Under the pieces are notes generated by a model that worked only from the letters and a program-made list of their open reading frames with translations, ran no database searches and was not told where the DNA came from. A DNA stretch of 64,000 nucleotides, taken from Saccharum officinarum. Lineage: Eukaryota; Streptophyta; Magnoliopsida; Poales; Poaceae. The stretch covers positions 17,399,511 through 17,463,510 of the forward strand of contig CM036159.1 in NCBI GenBank assembly GCA_020631735.1, given 5' to 3'. The position numbers and the translations under genes were made by a program. Within the stretch, counting starts at the first letter, position 1, and every line of letters starts with the position of its first letter. This document shows positions 45,443 to 62,400 of this stretch, piece by piece.

Positions 45443-48400
45443 GAGGATGCCAAACTATTGGAGAGGATTTTTTTCATATTGCTAAAAAATTAGGGATAGG
45501 AAAGTCGGATGGCAAACTATTAGAGATGCTCTAATATTAGAGAGGCGTGAATTTTCTAACGATAATGCTGGCACACAGACGTCCGTCCATGGCTCGTTCC
45601 TGGACCTGTCCAACGATCGGGCCCAACATGCTTCCTCCGCTCCACCTTCAGTATAGCACGGTTTCTCCAATCCCAAAAAAATAAAAATAAAAAACACAAT
45701 GACATTTTCTTTCCCCGCTACAGCACGCATGCGACCGCCGCGGGCACATCCACCACGCCGCCCACCTTCTCCAACACGGCGGCCTTCCCATCCGGACGTC
45801 GTGCACCCACTCCGCCTCGCTACTATCACGCGCCCATCTTGTGCCGCTCGCTCCTGCCCGTCGCGCTCGCCCANNNNNNNNNNNNNNNNNNNNNNNNNNN
45901 NNNNNNNNNNNNNNNNNNNNNNNNNNNNNNNNNNNNNNNNNNNNNNNNNNNNNNNNNNNNNNNNNNNNNNNNNGAGAGAGAGAGGCGCACGAACTGACGA
46001 GACTCCGCACGTCTCACAGGCGCCCTGCAGCTTCTTATTCTAACAACGGGCTTCCCGCGCCCTCGCTTTTGCCAACCCTGGTCGGGCTCGGGCCTCCCCG
46101 GTTGCTTAGCGAGGAAGAGAACAGAGTCACAGAGGTGGCGCTCTCCTCCGTGCCTTTTGCGGAGCAATAACAAACGGGTGGAAAAGCCGATGGATGACCA
46201 AAGCGCTAAAGCCCTAAAGCACCCTCGGCCTCTGCTACAAACAAAGCCGGCGAGCGAAGCCGCCCGGTTTGAACTGTGCAGCGACCAGCGAGCGAAGGAG
46301 GCGCAGCCTGTAGAAGGACGGCGAGGGAGCACAGGTGATTTGCAGCGACTCACGTGGTGTTTGTATTTATAAATAAAGCAAGCGCATGGTGAGTAATCTT
46401 TGAGATAAAAACGTATTTCGTATCAGACAGATTACGATCAATCATCGAGATCCTAACAAATTCAATCTACCATAGCATCGACGGTCCTTCCATACACACA
46501 CATGAGCTCTGGATCAAGGAATGCCAAAGCGAGACCTTCCGCTGGATTTGGATGGGCCACGGGTGTCGACGGCAAGATTTGACCCGATTACCTTTCTGTG
46601 TGGCCCAATCACACCGGCGGCCGCACCAGAAATTGTACGGAGCACAGAAAAAAGAACTGTGTGACTCTGAGTTCATGACTCATGAGGCATGAAGTTCCTC
46701 ACAGGGCTACAGAAAATCTCGCTGCGATAATTTTTGCTAGGGAAAATAACGACGAGCACAATCGATTGCCTGGGAGATGGGTAGGGCTGGTACGGTGGTA
46801 CCTGGAAGGGTAGGGTGGGGGGCGGGAACACATGTACTACGTGTTGATAGGTGAGAGGATTGCCGTTTTCTTTTCTCTGTTTTCATCTTTCATTTTTTTT
46901 AGAATAAAAAGTTTGTAGCAACAAATAAGGTTAAAATTTTAAAATAAAAAGTTAGATTCATTATGTCATATAAGTCTAGGTTTGCAACAAGAGTCAGTAT
47001 AGTATAAGCGAAGGTATGACATGCACAGAGAAAATTTTGGATATGGATGAAAAACATTTAGCTCAGTAATTGATAAGCTTATCACAACTAGATATAAACT
47101 GTAGAGTATATATTATACCTATTGTGTTAGATAACTAGCAACTTGACCCGCGCAAATAGTGCGGGTAGCTAGTTTGCTTATTGTAGTATTTAGATATTTT
47201 ATTTGAATATTGTTTTCACAAATCGTTTCACTTTTTATTATATATATAATTTTCTTCTCTCGATGCCCCTTTACTCTACCTGTTAGCATGAACTCCAATC
47301 CGAACTTAGAGCTACAGTCATTTTTCTTGTCTCTTCTTTTTTCTGTTATTATGCCATGGCTATGCAATTTTAGCTGAGGCCAAAATCAAATAGCCTTAGG
47401 TCTCATCTTGGTGAGCTCTATTAGCGATAAAATCAATTTTCAAGTCTTTATCTAATTCCTTAGTTTTCTTATAGTTTTAAATTTGAGATGATCTTTCATC
47501 TTCTATTATGGATCATATCTTTAGCTTCTTTTTTCCATGGCATTCGCTAGGAGCCTGACACCATCGTTTAGTTTCCCGTAATCACGAGTTAGTTTAATAG
47601 ATATTTTGGTTTTTCTAGATACGTTTTGTGAACTAGAGCATACAGGATCAGACATCACAGTTGACGACTAGTAATATCGTCAAAAGTTCAAACTATCTAA
47701 GGGAACTTATCGACTGCAAAACAATTTCTTTTGTTTCATCTATCACAATAACCACGTGCATAGGCGCCACGGAAATTTTCGAGCATTTTCTCTTGGCGAC
47801 GAACTTGGCAGAGAATAAACGGCATGGAACCGGCTGCCACGAGCGCGATACATGCTAGTCCGATACGTATCTCAAGTCCGAAGCACTGAGGGATTTTGGG
47901 CTAAACCTCCTCGCTCGGTGTTCATTGGCGCAAATTGGAACGTAATCGTAGTTCTAGTCCGACTCGAGTGGAAGGAAAGCCGTCGGAGTTTGCAGTTGAA
48001 CGCTGAGTCCGAAATGACATGGGCTTATCCATTGGGCCTGGAAAAGCCCAAACGGTCCAACCACGTTTGAACGCTTTCGTTCCAAACTTCCTATAGCCAA
48101 CCTCCTCAGCTAGCTGAGTGGCAAAGAACGCTGTCGCTGATGAGGCCACGCATGCAGACCTTCGTGGTAAGGAGACGTCCACAAGGTGGTACTACACACA
48201 CGGACACATCTCACTAAAATGGTGCAGCCCTTCTGACGATAAGGACACAAAACCTATTTTGTGCTCCAAGGCATGGCAGTTGAAACAACAGAAACCTGAC
48301 TCAGTGCTCAAGTTACATAGCAAGGCCTATACCATACAGAGGACATCCAGCTCCGCTTTGGAGTAAAGCCATCAGCTAATGTTGCTGGACGAAGCTGTAA

Positions 48401-48636
48401 ATGCAACGCAGGCACGCAGCAACAGAACAGCAGAAAGCAAGTCAGAAAAGCAGCTTGCAGACTCATCAGAAGTTCACAGCAAGCCTAGCCTACTGCTGCA
48501 GGCTCAACACCCAGATCAACAGTTTTTCTGGGGCATATATGCAAAATATCCGCCTGAACATCGGCCAACAGGCGCCTCATCGTCCGCTTGATGAGTGGCT
48601 AGCAAAATGGGCACCCAAACATGGTGCCGACATCGC
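45443..48636. other. Intergenic stretch around the second gap
   Basis: Contains the 100-N gap, a GC-rich area 45690-46340 with low-complexity ORFs, AT-rich DNA 46860-47700, and the presumed 3' UTR of the remodeler gene just below 48636. I find no coding homology. Confidence 0.5.
45874..45973. other. Assembly gap of 100 N
   Basis: Exactly 100 N in a GC-rich stretch; bordered on the right by GAGAGAGAG. True size unknown. Confidence 0.95.
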
Positions 48637-54007
<5,371 letters not shown>

Positions 54008-54028
54008 GGGTCGCCCACCAGATCAACC

Positions 54029-54344
54029 CTGCCAAAATGTTTCAACAAAGTATCCCAAATCAGCAATCGATCTAAAACCCTAAAACCTATTTCATCCCGA
54101 CTTCATCAGATAAGTAACTACCTCACACGAAGAGACTAGAACCCTAAACCAGAAGTAGTGCCAAACTAGCAACTCAAATTGGGAGAGTGCGATAAAACAT
54201 CCGATGGAGCATTCAGATAAAAGTATTGCCGTACCGCGGAAACTCGTACCAAAACAAGAGAAGAAAAAAAACGCCAAAAAACCATTCCCGGCAGTTATCG
54301 GATTAGCATTCTATCAAGAGCAACTAGAAGAGGAAAACAAATAC
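54029..54344 (-). other. 5'-UTR intron of DDM1
   Basis: Minus-strand donor GGCAAG then GTATTTG (GT at 54344) and acceptor TTTTGGCAG ending at 54029, 21 bases before the ATG at 54007. A 316-base leader intron. Inferred from splice consensus only. Confidence 0.6.
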
Positions 54345-54478
54345 CTTGCCACTTGATTTTTCCCTCGAGCGAAGACAATTTGATCCGTAAAAAAAATCAG
54401 TGGGGGCAAGAAATAGAAGGGGAACGGAGAACAGTTACAGGCCAAGAGCAGAGACTAGTGGGTACTGGACTGTGGCCC

Positions 54479-54526
54479 TATATTTTAGGAGACGGCGAGG
54501 GAGGCGAGAGGGTTTCAGGCGGGAAA
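54479..54526 (-). promoter_or_regulatory. DDM1 core promoter: TATA-like motif and E2F-type site
   Basis: On the minus strand, TTTCCCGC (54526-54519) is an exact E2F/DP consensus match. It is followed 32 bases later by AAAATATA (54486-54479), a TATA-like box, which would place transcription start near 54450 and give a short leader exon ending at 54345. E2F control would fit expression in dividing cells (inference). Confidence 0.5.
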
Positions 54527-54735
54527 GTTCGAGGAGCTGCAGGCAGAACAGCCCTCGGATTGTTCATAAATTTGCGCTTCTGCCACTTACTCTTACTCAG
54601 GTACTGTATACTCTTCCTCCCTCAGGTACTACCGTACTCTAGGGTGTGCTGGGGTACATCCGTCAATTCGGCCGTGGGTCCATCACAGTTTCAAAATGCG
54701 ACACTTCTTCACTTGCAGTTGCAGAGATACTACGA

Positions 54736-54976
54736 GCCTGTTTAGTTAAAAAAAAAAAGTGAACCAAAAAGTGCTACAGTATCTATCACATTAAATCTTG
54801 CGGCACATGCATGGAGTACTAAATGTAGACGAAAGAAAAAACTAATTACACAATTTAGTTGTAAATAACGAGACAAATCTTTTGAGCCTAATTAGTCCAT
54901 GATTGGACATAAATTGTCAAATAAAACGAAAAATGCTACAGTTGCCGAACCAAAACTTTTTCACCAACTAAACAAC
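54736..54976 (+). repeat. MITE copy 5, in the DDM1 upstream region
   Basis: Ends GAGCCTGTTTAGTT and AACTAAACAACC; internal CTAATTACACAATTTAG, GAGCCTAATTAGTCCATGAT and AAATGCTACAG blocks. It lies about 0.2 kb upstream of the E2F-type site. No ORF. Confidence 0.75.
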
Positions 54977-55384
54977 CCCTACGTGTACAGCCGTTGCAGA
55001 TCTGTTCGGCCACTGTCGCTCCGGGTCCACAGGTGTGACCCCACGCGTCTGTTAGAGGGCGCAATAACCACCGCGTGTTTGGGGATGGTGGCTCGTGAAT
55101 GGGGAGCACGGGGGCGCCTGCCTGCCTGCCTCGATCCCTGCAGAGGAGATGGTACGGCATATCCGAGAGATAGGCTAGGTCCACTGGACAGTGTGTCACT
55201 GACATGTAGGTCTGGCTGGACGTCTCCGGCCAAACCGCACCGGAACAGGTCTACGCGGTTTGCACAGCAGCACAGGTGGATGCTGCAAGGCATGGCTCAG
55301 CCGACCTGCGTTTTTTGAATGGCTGCGTCCTGCGTCGGAGTAAATGGACATTTTGACCGTTGGGAGCTTGACGCGGCCAGAAGA

Positions 55385-55640
55385 GTTAAGGCTATCCACG
55401 GTACTCTAACTTTATTCTTTAAAATGTCTGGTCATCAAGATTTTCTCATCTATACTTAATTCTTTCGCACCTATTCATTATCTATATCATCATCTATCTA
55501 CTGTGAGGCTCACTTGTCACTTTATCTAAATATATTCATGGGACATCTTGTTTTGAAGTATTTATCAAAACGAATTTAATGGTGTAAATAGAATTTAATT
55601 TAGTTTTTTAGTTTGTGAGTTACAACATTATTTAGCTTGT
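55385..55640 (+). repeat. MITE-like repeat, copy 2
   Basis: Starts AAGGCTATCCACGGTACTC and contains CTCATCTATACTTAATTCTT and CACTTGTCACTTTATCTAAA; reverse-complement relative of 29648-29931. Confidence 0.55.
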
Positions 55641-55727
55641 GCTCTCTCTCTCCTATCTCTCACGCGGTCACGCCAAGAGCAGCAGCAGGGGGCCCACACA
55701 TGCAGCAGGGTAGCGGATGGATGCTGG

Positions 55728-55984
55728 CCGTGTTTAGATCAAGACCCGGTTTAGATGTAAAATTTTTGGCAAAATAGTTACAGCAGCATTTTCGTTGTTA
55801 TTTGGTAAATATTATCCAATCATGGTCTAATTAGGCTTAAAAGATTTGTTTCGTCCATTTCGTCTAAACTGTGTAATTAGTTTTATTTTTTATCTATATT
55901 TAATGCTTCATGCATGTGTCCAAAGATTCGATGTGACGGGGAATCTAAAAAATTTTACAAAATTTTTTGGGAACTAAACAGGGC
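55728..55984 (-). repeat. MITE copy 6
   Basis: Ends GCCGTGTTTAGATC and GGAACTAAACAGGGC; internal CCAATCATGGTCTAATTAGG, TGTGTAATTAGTTTTATT and GATGTGACGGGGAATC. Opposite orientation to copy 5, same family. Confidence 0.75.
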
Positions 55985-56011
55985 AAGTCGGGGTCACGGA
56001 TTCGGCTCCGA

Positions 56012-56253
56012 CTGCTACAGTGTTCCTGCCGGAACACTGTAGCAGCTTTTGTTTTGTAGTGTAAAAAATTATCTAAAAATTAATTAATTAGACTCAAAAT
56101 GTTCGTCTCGCAAAGTACAACAAAACTGTGCAATTAGTTTTTTATTTCATCTACATTTAGTACTCCATGCATTTGCCGATATTTTGATGTGATGGAGAAT
56201 CTCCTTTTTGCATAGTGGAATTTAGGTGGTGGAATTGGGAACTAAACAAGGGC
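56012..56253 (-). repeat. MITE copy 7 with a perfect end hairpin
   Basis: The right end GGGAACTAAACAAGGGC and internal CTGTGCAATTAGTTTTTTAT, ATTTAGTACTCCATGCAT and GATGTGATGGAGAATC match the family. The left end is replaced by a perfect 15-bp hairpin with a 4-base loop (56012-56045; arms CTGCTACAGTGTTCC and complement). Confidence 0.7.
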
Positions 56254-56537
56254 GCTGTTGCGCTGAGAATAGCGGACAGATGATGCTAGCGGATGGGATA
56301 GAGTACCCCGCGGCAGGTGTTTTTTTTGCCGGATGAGAGAGTATGCCAGTGCAGCCGATCTCAGCAGCTGGTTCGCCTCGTCGTTTGCAGCCGTGAGAGC
56401 ATTGTAAAATGTGTCTATTTAAATATCATATTACTAGGCACAAAAAAATAATTAGTGCCGTTAGTAAAAGGCCGGCAAAAAAATAAAATGAGACGGAGGA
56501 CAGCGAATCAGCAACCTGAGAAGGTTCACCTTCTTTA

Positions 56538-56782
56538 GGCAGTGTTCAGATACTTCAAAATTCCAAAAATTTTACAAGATTCCCCGTCACATCAAATCTT
56601 TGGACGTATGCATGGAGCATTAAATGTAGGTAAAAAAATAACTAATTGCACAGTTTATCTGTAAATGTCGAGACGAATTTTTTGAGCCTAGTTAGTCCAT
56701 GATTGGATAAGTTTTACCAAATAACAACGAAAAGTGCTACAGAAACTTTACACCCACTTTACACCCATCTAAACACACCCTT
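56538..56782 (+). repeat. MITE copy 8
   Basis: From GGCAGTGTTCAGATA to CATCTAAACACACCC, with CCCCGTCACATCAAATCTTT, GAGCATTAAATGTAG and AGTTAGTCCATGATTGG. Same family. Confidence 0.7.
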
Positions 56783-57827
56783 AATCTTTATGGGCAGATT
56801 CAGCGCGAGAGATCTCATAATCAGTGATCCTATCCATCACAGAAAATCACGTTCGTTTGAATTTATCAGCCCGGTTTATCAGTTATGATACAGTATTTTT
56901 TTCACACAACAAAAACCATCAGCCGAACAGCGTATGAGTTCGTACTATTGGTTTCCTAGTGTAATGTCATGTCAAGAAATAATGGTGGATAAAATTTTCC
57001 CTTTAAAAATGTGGCATGAGTAATTGAGCACGTGAAACCAATAAACCATAATTATGCATATTCCTGGGTATATAACTAGCAATTTACTTACATGGACTTC
57101 ACCAGATAGTCACCTAAGCAACTGCAAAATTATTTATGCTATCAAATATAAGAAGCATATAATGTGATTTTTTTCTCTACACAGATTGAATTGATGGCAT
57201 CATTTAAAACATGGTAAATTTGTTTATTTGACATTATATAAGTTGGTTTACTGATGAATCATCAAATCAAACCACTAGGAACAAAAGTTACAAACACAAA
57301 ACATATCATACAAATCAGTTAGGGAAGTCATAAAGATATGTGCATCACCTTTGCAGCAAATTCTGATTGACAAACTTATTGAACATAAAAATTCACATCC
57401 CAATGAAGGGAACCTTCTTGCATGTTACAATTACTCGCCCCCGGTTACCTAACAATCCTTTGTAGCTCAACACCATAATCGGCAGCCTCTATTCGTGTTC
57501 CCATGTCAGGCTCTAAGACAACTTCAAGCAAAAGTACACTGGCTCTGTTTACGTTAACCTAGCCACGTAAAGTACCACTGATCCATAATTAAAGTCATTA
57601 TTGAAGTAATGAGAAACTGTGTAATTCTTTTCATTCTCTGTGGATTTCCCCTATCAATATTAGAGTGGTGCTTACGGTTATTATTCACATTGTTGTATTA
57701 GACAATTTCTTGTTTGTTAGTCCATTGCATATGTTTATAGCTCAACGATTCAAAATTTTAAATAGTTACTCTCACATAGTGCTAGTTTGTTCTTAATGGG
57801 GAACGTTTGATCCGATGCTCAGCTTGA
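56783..57827. other. AT-rich intergenic DNA, no gene seen
   Basis: About 1 kb of AT-rich sequence without coding homology or a repeat that I recognise. Confidence 0.4.
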
Positions 57828-57832
57828 CTACC

Positions 57833-58045
57833 TGTAACAGCCCCAAATGGCCCAAGTGGGCCCAAATCGCGGAACGGGCCGATACTACTGTTCACCGGCT
57901 ACTATAGCATCGTGAAACACTGTGCAACCTTCGGTTAACCGTTTTGAGCGAAGCGAGGATGAAAGCTCAAGCGGGCTGCTACGCAGGTGTGACCACTCCT
58001 CGGTAGAGTGGGCCTGGGCTGTGTATGTCGGGACTGGATGTTACA
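57833..58045. mobile_element. Small solo LTR, 213 bp (TRIM-like)
   Basis: Begins TGTAACAGCCCC and ends GATGTTACA, with perfect 5-bp duplication CTACC (57828-57832 and 58046-58050). The size and TG...CA ends fit a solo LTR of a terminal-repeat retrotransposon in miniature. No internal region. Confidence 0.85.
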
Positions 58046-58305
58046 CTACCGAGGCTATGCCCAACACAAGTTAAGATCATCAGTTTTCCCAGCACAACAC
58101 TAGTTTGCTCTGAATGGTGAACAGATTAGCTCTCTTTGTGGAGCAAGCTTTTGCTGGTGGCTGTGTATTAGATTGCCCTAAAAATCAAGTTTTTCATGTC
58201 CTATCAAACTCCGATTCTGATATCCGATTTTTAATATTTTTCTATGGTTCTATACACTGATTGTGGTAAATGTCAAAACTGATTTTGTAGTTCCAAAGCT
58301 GCTAG

Positions 58306-58683
58306 AGTGTCTCCACCAGTCTCCTAATAATCTATCCCCTAATATGTACATATTGGGGTAGTCCAATATTACTTTTGTAATATTTAGAAAATTGCTACAA
58401 CAATATCCCAACATATCTCCCGCAATATCCATATAAAAGATGGGGCCTATAGGTGAAAAAGTTAGCGAAAATGTGATAGTAGGGATGGGTCACATGCTAT
58501 TGAGAGAGATAAACTCTCCTTTATTTAAAGGGGAGAAAGGGAATATGGGAGAAATATTTGTGGCCACACACACACAGAGAGAGAGAGAGAGATTGGAAGA
58601 CGTTGGAGCAAAGAAACAATAACCCCAATATGATAGTTTTATGGGACAAGGAGAAGTATTGGAGGATTGATGGAGATGCTCTT
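58306..58683. repeat. MITE with GAGCATCTCCA-type ends, containing a (GA)n tract
   Basis: Left AGAGTGTCTCCACCAGTCTCC and right (reverse complement) AAGAGCATCTCCATCAATCC are imperfect inverted ends. A CA/GA microsatellite lies at about 58565-58592. No ORF. Confidence 0.6.
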
Positions 58684-59455
58684 ACCAGACTAATATAATA
58701 AGCATATTAGAATATAATGAAAACTTACAAGAGTCTGAAATCTCTAATGGAAACTAGGCAATTAGTCAAATAAGGGAAACCTAAGAATAATTGCCACATT
58801 CATAACGGATTTAACATGTCGTAATCTCACAAACTACTTGCTTTAACTCTTTAAAAGTCTTGCTTAGGTCTTCAAAAGTCAACAAGTACTTAAGCCTTAT
58901 AGAAATTGTTGATTCAAAATTCAAACTTCGCTAAAAAGCGCCAAATAATATCCAATAAGATCCAAATGATACATCATACATGCAAGCATGTTAACATTTT
59001 GATGCTCAAAGTTTTACTTTACTAAAATAGAATGAGGGTGAGTTGAAAGGTTTGACCTTAAGTTGACTTTCAAATTCTAAATTTCAAACAAAGTACTATA
59101 GTTTACATATTTTTTTTGTAATTTTGCATTAGTAACATTACTCTATATACATAGTATGTCGCATAATAAGGACAACATAAATATGTTAAATGTACATTAA
59201 AAAAATTCACAATTATTTCTATAGGCATAGAGCATCTAATACTAAGTTGATAATGCCTGGCCACGGGCATCCGCCCCATTCGGACGCGCTCTAAAAAAAC
59301 TCTCCACACGCGGTCGTTAGCTCGTCCCACTCCCCACGGCGCCTCCATCCCGTGCCATCCACCTCTCCCCCGCGGCACGACACCTCTGCCATCCCGCGCC
59401 ATTTCCCACGACACCTCCAACGACCCCTTCTTCTCGTCCCCCGCCTGGCCAAAGC
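58684..59455. other. Intergenic DNA, no gene seen
   Basis: AT-rich to about 59230, then a C-rich stretch to the LTR end. No coding homology; no primer-binding site next to the LTR, so this is flank rather than element interior. Confidence 0.45.
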
Positions 59456-62400
59456 TGTAACAGAACCGTCCAAATTATAAGAGCACAAGTATAAAAACAA
59501 TCACCGAAGTGATCAAATTCTCACACTTGAGCCCATATAACTCCGGTAGTCCAATGAAATCACGAGGGATTTCAAACCAACCAACATATAAGCCAAGATC
59601 GTAGTGATTCAACATAACAAGTCACATGTTGCAACCATTTCACAAGTAGATCAATTTACATCGGAGTTCAACATAGTTATTACAACTTAAGTTCAAAAGT
59701 AGCGGAAGCAAAGTAATTTGAAACTAACATTATTCTTATTTTAAATACATGTCAGTACCACGGTCGACTTCCAACAAAAGCATTAGAGATAAGGTAAATA
59801 AGAAGGATCATGTCCGTGATCACACTTCGCCACTACGGCAGGAGTCAACCAACTCTTGCAGCCGCCATGATACTTCACAACCTGCAACAAGTGGGGATAA
59901 AACCCTGAGTACGACAAAGTACTCAGCTAGACTTACCCGTCAGAAACCAGAAATAAGGTGACACCAAGGATCATGCAAGGCTGATATAAAGTGGGGCTAG
60001 CTTGACAACATTTTGCATAAAAGCTTAATATAGATGATCAATCATTAATGCTTAAGCATCAAGTTAATTATCATTAACCTATCATCTATATTAGAACCTG
60101 TACTAGAGCACTCACTTTATTAGGAGCAAACAATATTAACCATAGCAGGTATAAATTGAGGCAACCTTTCTATCGTGATCCAATTACCATCAGTTCAATT
60201 TAATTGAATCTACGTTGCCGCTGCTCAAGTCAAGTGCTCACTAACCGGGAACGACGGCGATTCGAATCGAATTCCTATCCAGCTGGAGGGGTATTTCTAA
60301 CACTCACCGTGCAGACCCCTGCCAGGGTCGCACAGGCCACCTTTTCATATGATTCAGGAATCGCGGGTCCGAATGATGTCGTGACCCCAAGGGCGACACT
60401 CTGCCAGGTGATAGGGACTCTAACCCCCCTTGGTCTCACGCCAATGTCCCCAAGCACATCCTTTCTCTCCTCTAAGAAGCAACCTACCATTCGATTCCCG
60501 GCCTGAATCACATTACTCGGCTTCGCGGTCGGAACGACTTATCCGGCCAACTAAGTGTTAGACTGCGTTCAACATGACTCAAGGACGTACAGCGAATCGG
60601 TCCTTAGACGACTCAGACGGGGATAGATTCACACCCAAGACCTCTATGCCTTGTTGCTTCACTATCGTCATCCCGCCCGGTCTCATTTCATTTTATTAAC
60701 ACATGGTTCCATTCCACGATAGCAAATATAGCCAACCATGCCATATATGAATATCCCTACATCTCGCAGGTGACAGGAAATCACCTGACTTCTACCGCTT
60801 AAAGCAGGGCTAAGCATCTACTCGATCCTAGTCTATGTAGGATTCAGGGATTCATATATCTGGACAAGGAATGATATAATGCAGCAAGGTTTTCAACCAA
60901 CTCTTACCACTTAATGCAACAATACTTATAACATATATATAATTAATTGCTTTGAAGATAGGAGGCTTATAATGCTCCGGGGCTTGCCTGGGATCCGACT
61001 CAAGTTAGAGTATGTCAGATGAGTTCGCTTGGCGAGCAACCTCCAATCTACCATTTGTCCGGTCCTTCTATCTTCCAGTTTGGATCCACCAAACATCGTC
61101 TTCGGGTTTGGCTCCAACGCCACATCCTTCACACGTTTCTGCTAGCGTACCAATATGAGATGCAACAATGCATATGTATGAATGTATAGAAGTGCAATAA
61201 ACAAAGTAATCAAATAAGCCTACCAAAGTTCTCAAAAACACCTAGAGCTAATTAACTTAATCCTCACTAAGGCATAACATAGAAGAGGACAAGCACATCA
61301 ATCAAGGCACAAGTCTTATAAGATTACAGGGTACCAACCCAAGTACCATCAAGGATATGAGTCACACTTCAACACACTAGCATGGCAAAGTTCATCAAAT
61401 CACTAGACTAGAATTTGCCACTTTATGGGCATCAGAACAGCAGCTAAGTAATTTAATCATAACTGGAGATCTACAACTCCAAATGACTTGCAAGAAGACA
61501 TTATGAAAAGCTTATTAAATTATCTATATTTCATTTATAATCATCACAGCATGATTCCAAAGTTTAACATGTCGAATTTACATAAACACAGCAACTGGTC
61601 TAACAAGACAGAGAGCAAGCAATTCTGTAACCCAACTTTAAACAGCTATAACTCCTAAACCACATGGCCAAATGCTACCAAATTTTAACAGCAGCTATAT
61701 ATATAAATTATCTACAACTTTTGTATAAACAAGTTTCACAACAAAGCACAATATCATGAAGAACTTTGCTAAGTTCCTAGATCTGTCCAGAAACCTCATT
61801 TGCAAGAAATAATTATTAACTTATGTTGCAAACATATAATTAGACAAAACCAACTTTACCAACATGTCACACATGACTAATGAACACCAGAAAACATAGT
61901 TTCCATTCCTAAATAATTTCTTTTAATGCATTTTCTTAATTTATTTAGATAATTTGGTAGAATTATGAACACATATCAAAAGTGCATAATAAATTCTACC
62001 AAAATTACAGAGGCCTACACAGGCTCCCAAAAGTCTATTATCCAAATTTGAAATCATTTGGACATGTATAACAACCTCTATGAAAAAGACAAATGGCTAT
62101 AACAATAAATCATATAAGAGCAAGTTAATTCCAAAACTCCATATTTTCTGTGAACACAAGGCCATATTATGAATCAATATGATAGAGAAACATCATACTA
62201 AGGTAATGGAACAATATTTTCTATTTTATCATTTATATATTATTTATAAGCTATTTAGTAAGCCATAAACAAGTTAACTCAATAACTTGAGCATACAGTA
62301 AGCAATGGCCATGAAATTTATACAACAGTACATCCATAGCATGACAAGCCTACCATAAAAATTTCACACCAATTGGAGCAACACAACTCAAGATATAAAA

